NCBI RefSeq assembly: GCF_013374995.1
Contig: NZ_CP056030.1
Coordinates: 6,108,501 to 6,172,500 of the forward strand
Direction: 5' to 3'
DNA: 64,000 bases
Source of the DNA: Pseudomonas eucalypticola
Lineage (GTDB): Bacteria; Pseudomonadota; Gammaproteobacteria; Pseudomonadales; Pseudomonadaceae
How positions within the stretch are numbered: position 1 is the stretch's first letter; every line of letters starts with the position of its first letter. Of the stretch, positions 63,652 through 64,000 are shown piece by piece. Position numbers and translations under genes: made by a program. The notes beneath the pieces are model-generated. The model had not been told where the DNA came from and ran no database searches. It was given only the letters and a program-made list of their open reading frames with translations.

Positions 63652-64000
63652 TCATTCAGCCAGCGATGGCTTTTCCCACAGGTTGATGCCGCCTTCGACG
63701 GCGTAGCGGTCGATGGCTGCCAGTTCTTCCTGGGTGAACGACAGGTTTTTCAGGGCACCGACGTTTTCGATGATCTGCTCGGGCCGGCTGGCACCGATCA
63801 GGGCCGAGGTCACACGCGGGTCGCGCAGGGTCCACGCCAGCGCCAGTTGCGCCAGGCTCTGGCCGCGCTGCTGGGCAATTTCGTTGAGCGAGCGGATGTG
63901 CGCCAGGTTGCTTTCCGAAAGATGCGATTGCAGCAGCGAACCACCGCCGGGCTTGTTCACCCGTGCGTCTTTCGGCACGCCGTTGAGGTATTTGTCGGTC
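63652..64000 (-). CDS. Aldo/keto reductase (YghZ-like), C-terminal part only
   Basis: The frame enters from the right edge as TDKYLNGVPKDARVNKPGGG and continues RSLNEIAQQRGQSLAQLALA, LRDPRVTSALIGASRPEQII and LSFTQEELAAIDRYAVEGGI to a stop at 63652. These are the C-terminal blocks of NADPH-dependent aldo/keto reductases, with the NADP-binding SALIGASRPEQI. The catalytic Tyr/Lys lie outside the window. It is probably cotranscribed with the SsuA-like gene. Confidence 0.88.
   Translation of the reverse strand, partial: TDKYLNGVPKDARVNKPGGGSLLQSHLSESNLAHIRSLNEIAQQRGQSLAQLALAWTLRDPRVTSALIGASRPEQIIENVGALKNLSFTQEELAAIDRYAVEGGINLWEKPSLAE

Overview
The window reads as chromosomal DNA of a Pseudomonas of the P. 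putida / P. fluorescens lineages. It is GC-rich. The ptsP-rppH, ilvA/rpiA, serA, spu and ssu/tau gene sets and the penicillin acylase beside spuH match the Pseudomonas gene order I remember, and the promoters and REP-like palindromes fit. There are no rRNA, tRNA or CRISPR features. All identities come from reading translated sequence and motifs; no database search was run.

Region 1 (1-11.5 kb) is a flagellar block: flgB-C-D-E-F-G-H-I-J-K-L on the minus strand, with flgL cut by the left edge, facing flgA-flgM-flgN on the plus strand. FliA-type promoters precede flgK and flgM. The compact enteric-style order (flgA directly opposite flgB, no cheV/cheR between), the enteric-like FlgL, and FlgK/FlgE/FlgJ lengths close to E. 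coli suggest a second, horizontally acquired flagellar system rather than the usual polar one. A small receiver-like protein lacking the phospho-acceptor Asp closes the block.

Region 2 (11.6-33.5 kb) is mostly core genome: a LysE exporter facing an Lrp regulator, thyA, lgt, a TANGO2/NRDE protein, ptsP-rppH, a HAD phosphatase, ilvA facing rpiA, a YjiK-like protein, an FAH-family enzyme, a D-2-hydroxyglutarate dehydrogenase-like FAD enzyme facing serA, several small conserved proteins, an alpha/beta hydrolase and a penicillin-acylase family enzyme (probable hacB).

Region 3 (33.5-44.1 kb) is the polyamine block. SpuD-F-G-H import putrescine or spermidine, and SpuI/SpuB, SpuC and SpuA run the gamma-glutamylation and transamination routes. 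A TetR regulator follows. Only one substrate-binding protein is present where P. aeruginosa has two.

Region 4 (44.1-49.2 kb) is a seven-gene minus-strand operon equivalent to E. coli yjfI-J-K-L-M-C: DUF2170, PspA/IM30, DUF2491, DUF350, DUF1190 lipoprotein and an ATP-grasp glutathionylspermidine-synthase-like enzyme. A rhomboid protease gene is inserted between yjfJ and yjfK. Several short palindromes sit in front of it. It looks like an envelope-stress or peptide-modification module of unknown function and is the least understood multi-gene system here.

Region 5 (49.3-64 kb) is a sulfur-starvation island: ssuEADCBF, lsfA, an OprD-family porin, tauABCD and two further SsuA-like binding proteins. 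The operon copy of ssuA carries an apparent single-base frameshift. The island contains a 46-bp perfect inverted repeat pair with about 150 bp between, a promoter block shared by two transcription units, tandem palindromes after tauD, a structured leader before an unknown 82-aa protein, and an IS3-type end palindrome nested in REP-like arms. An aldo/keto reductase is cut by the right edge.
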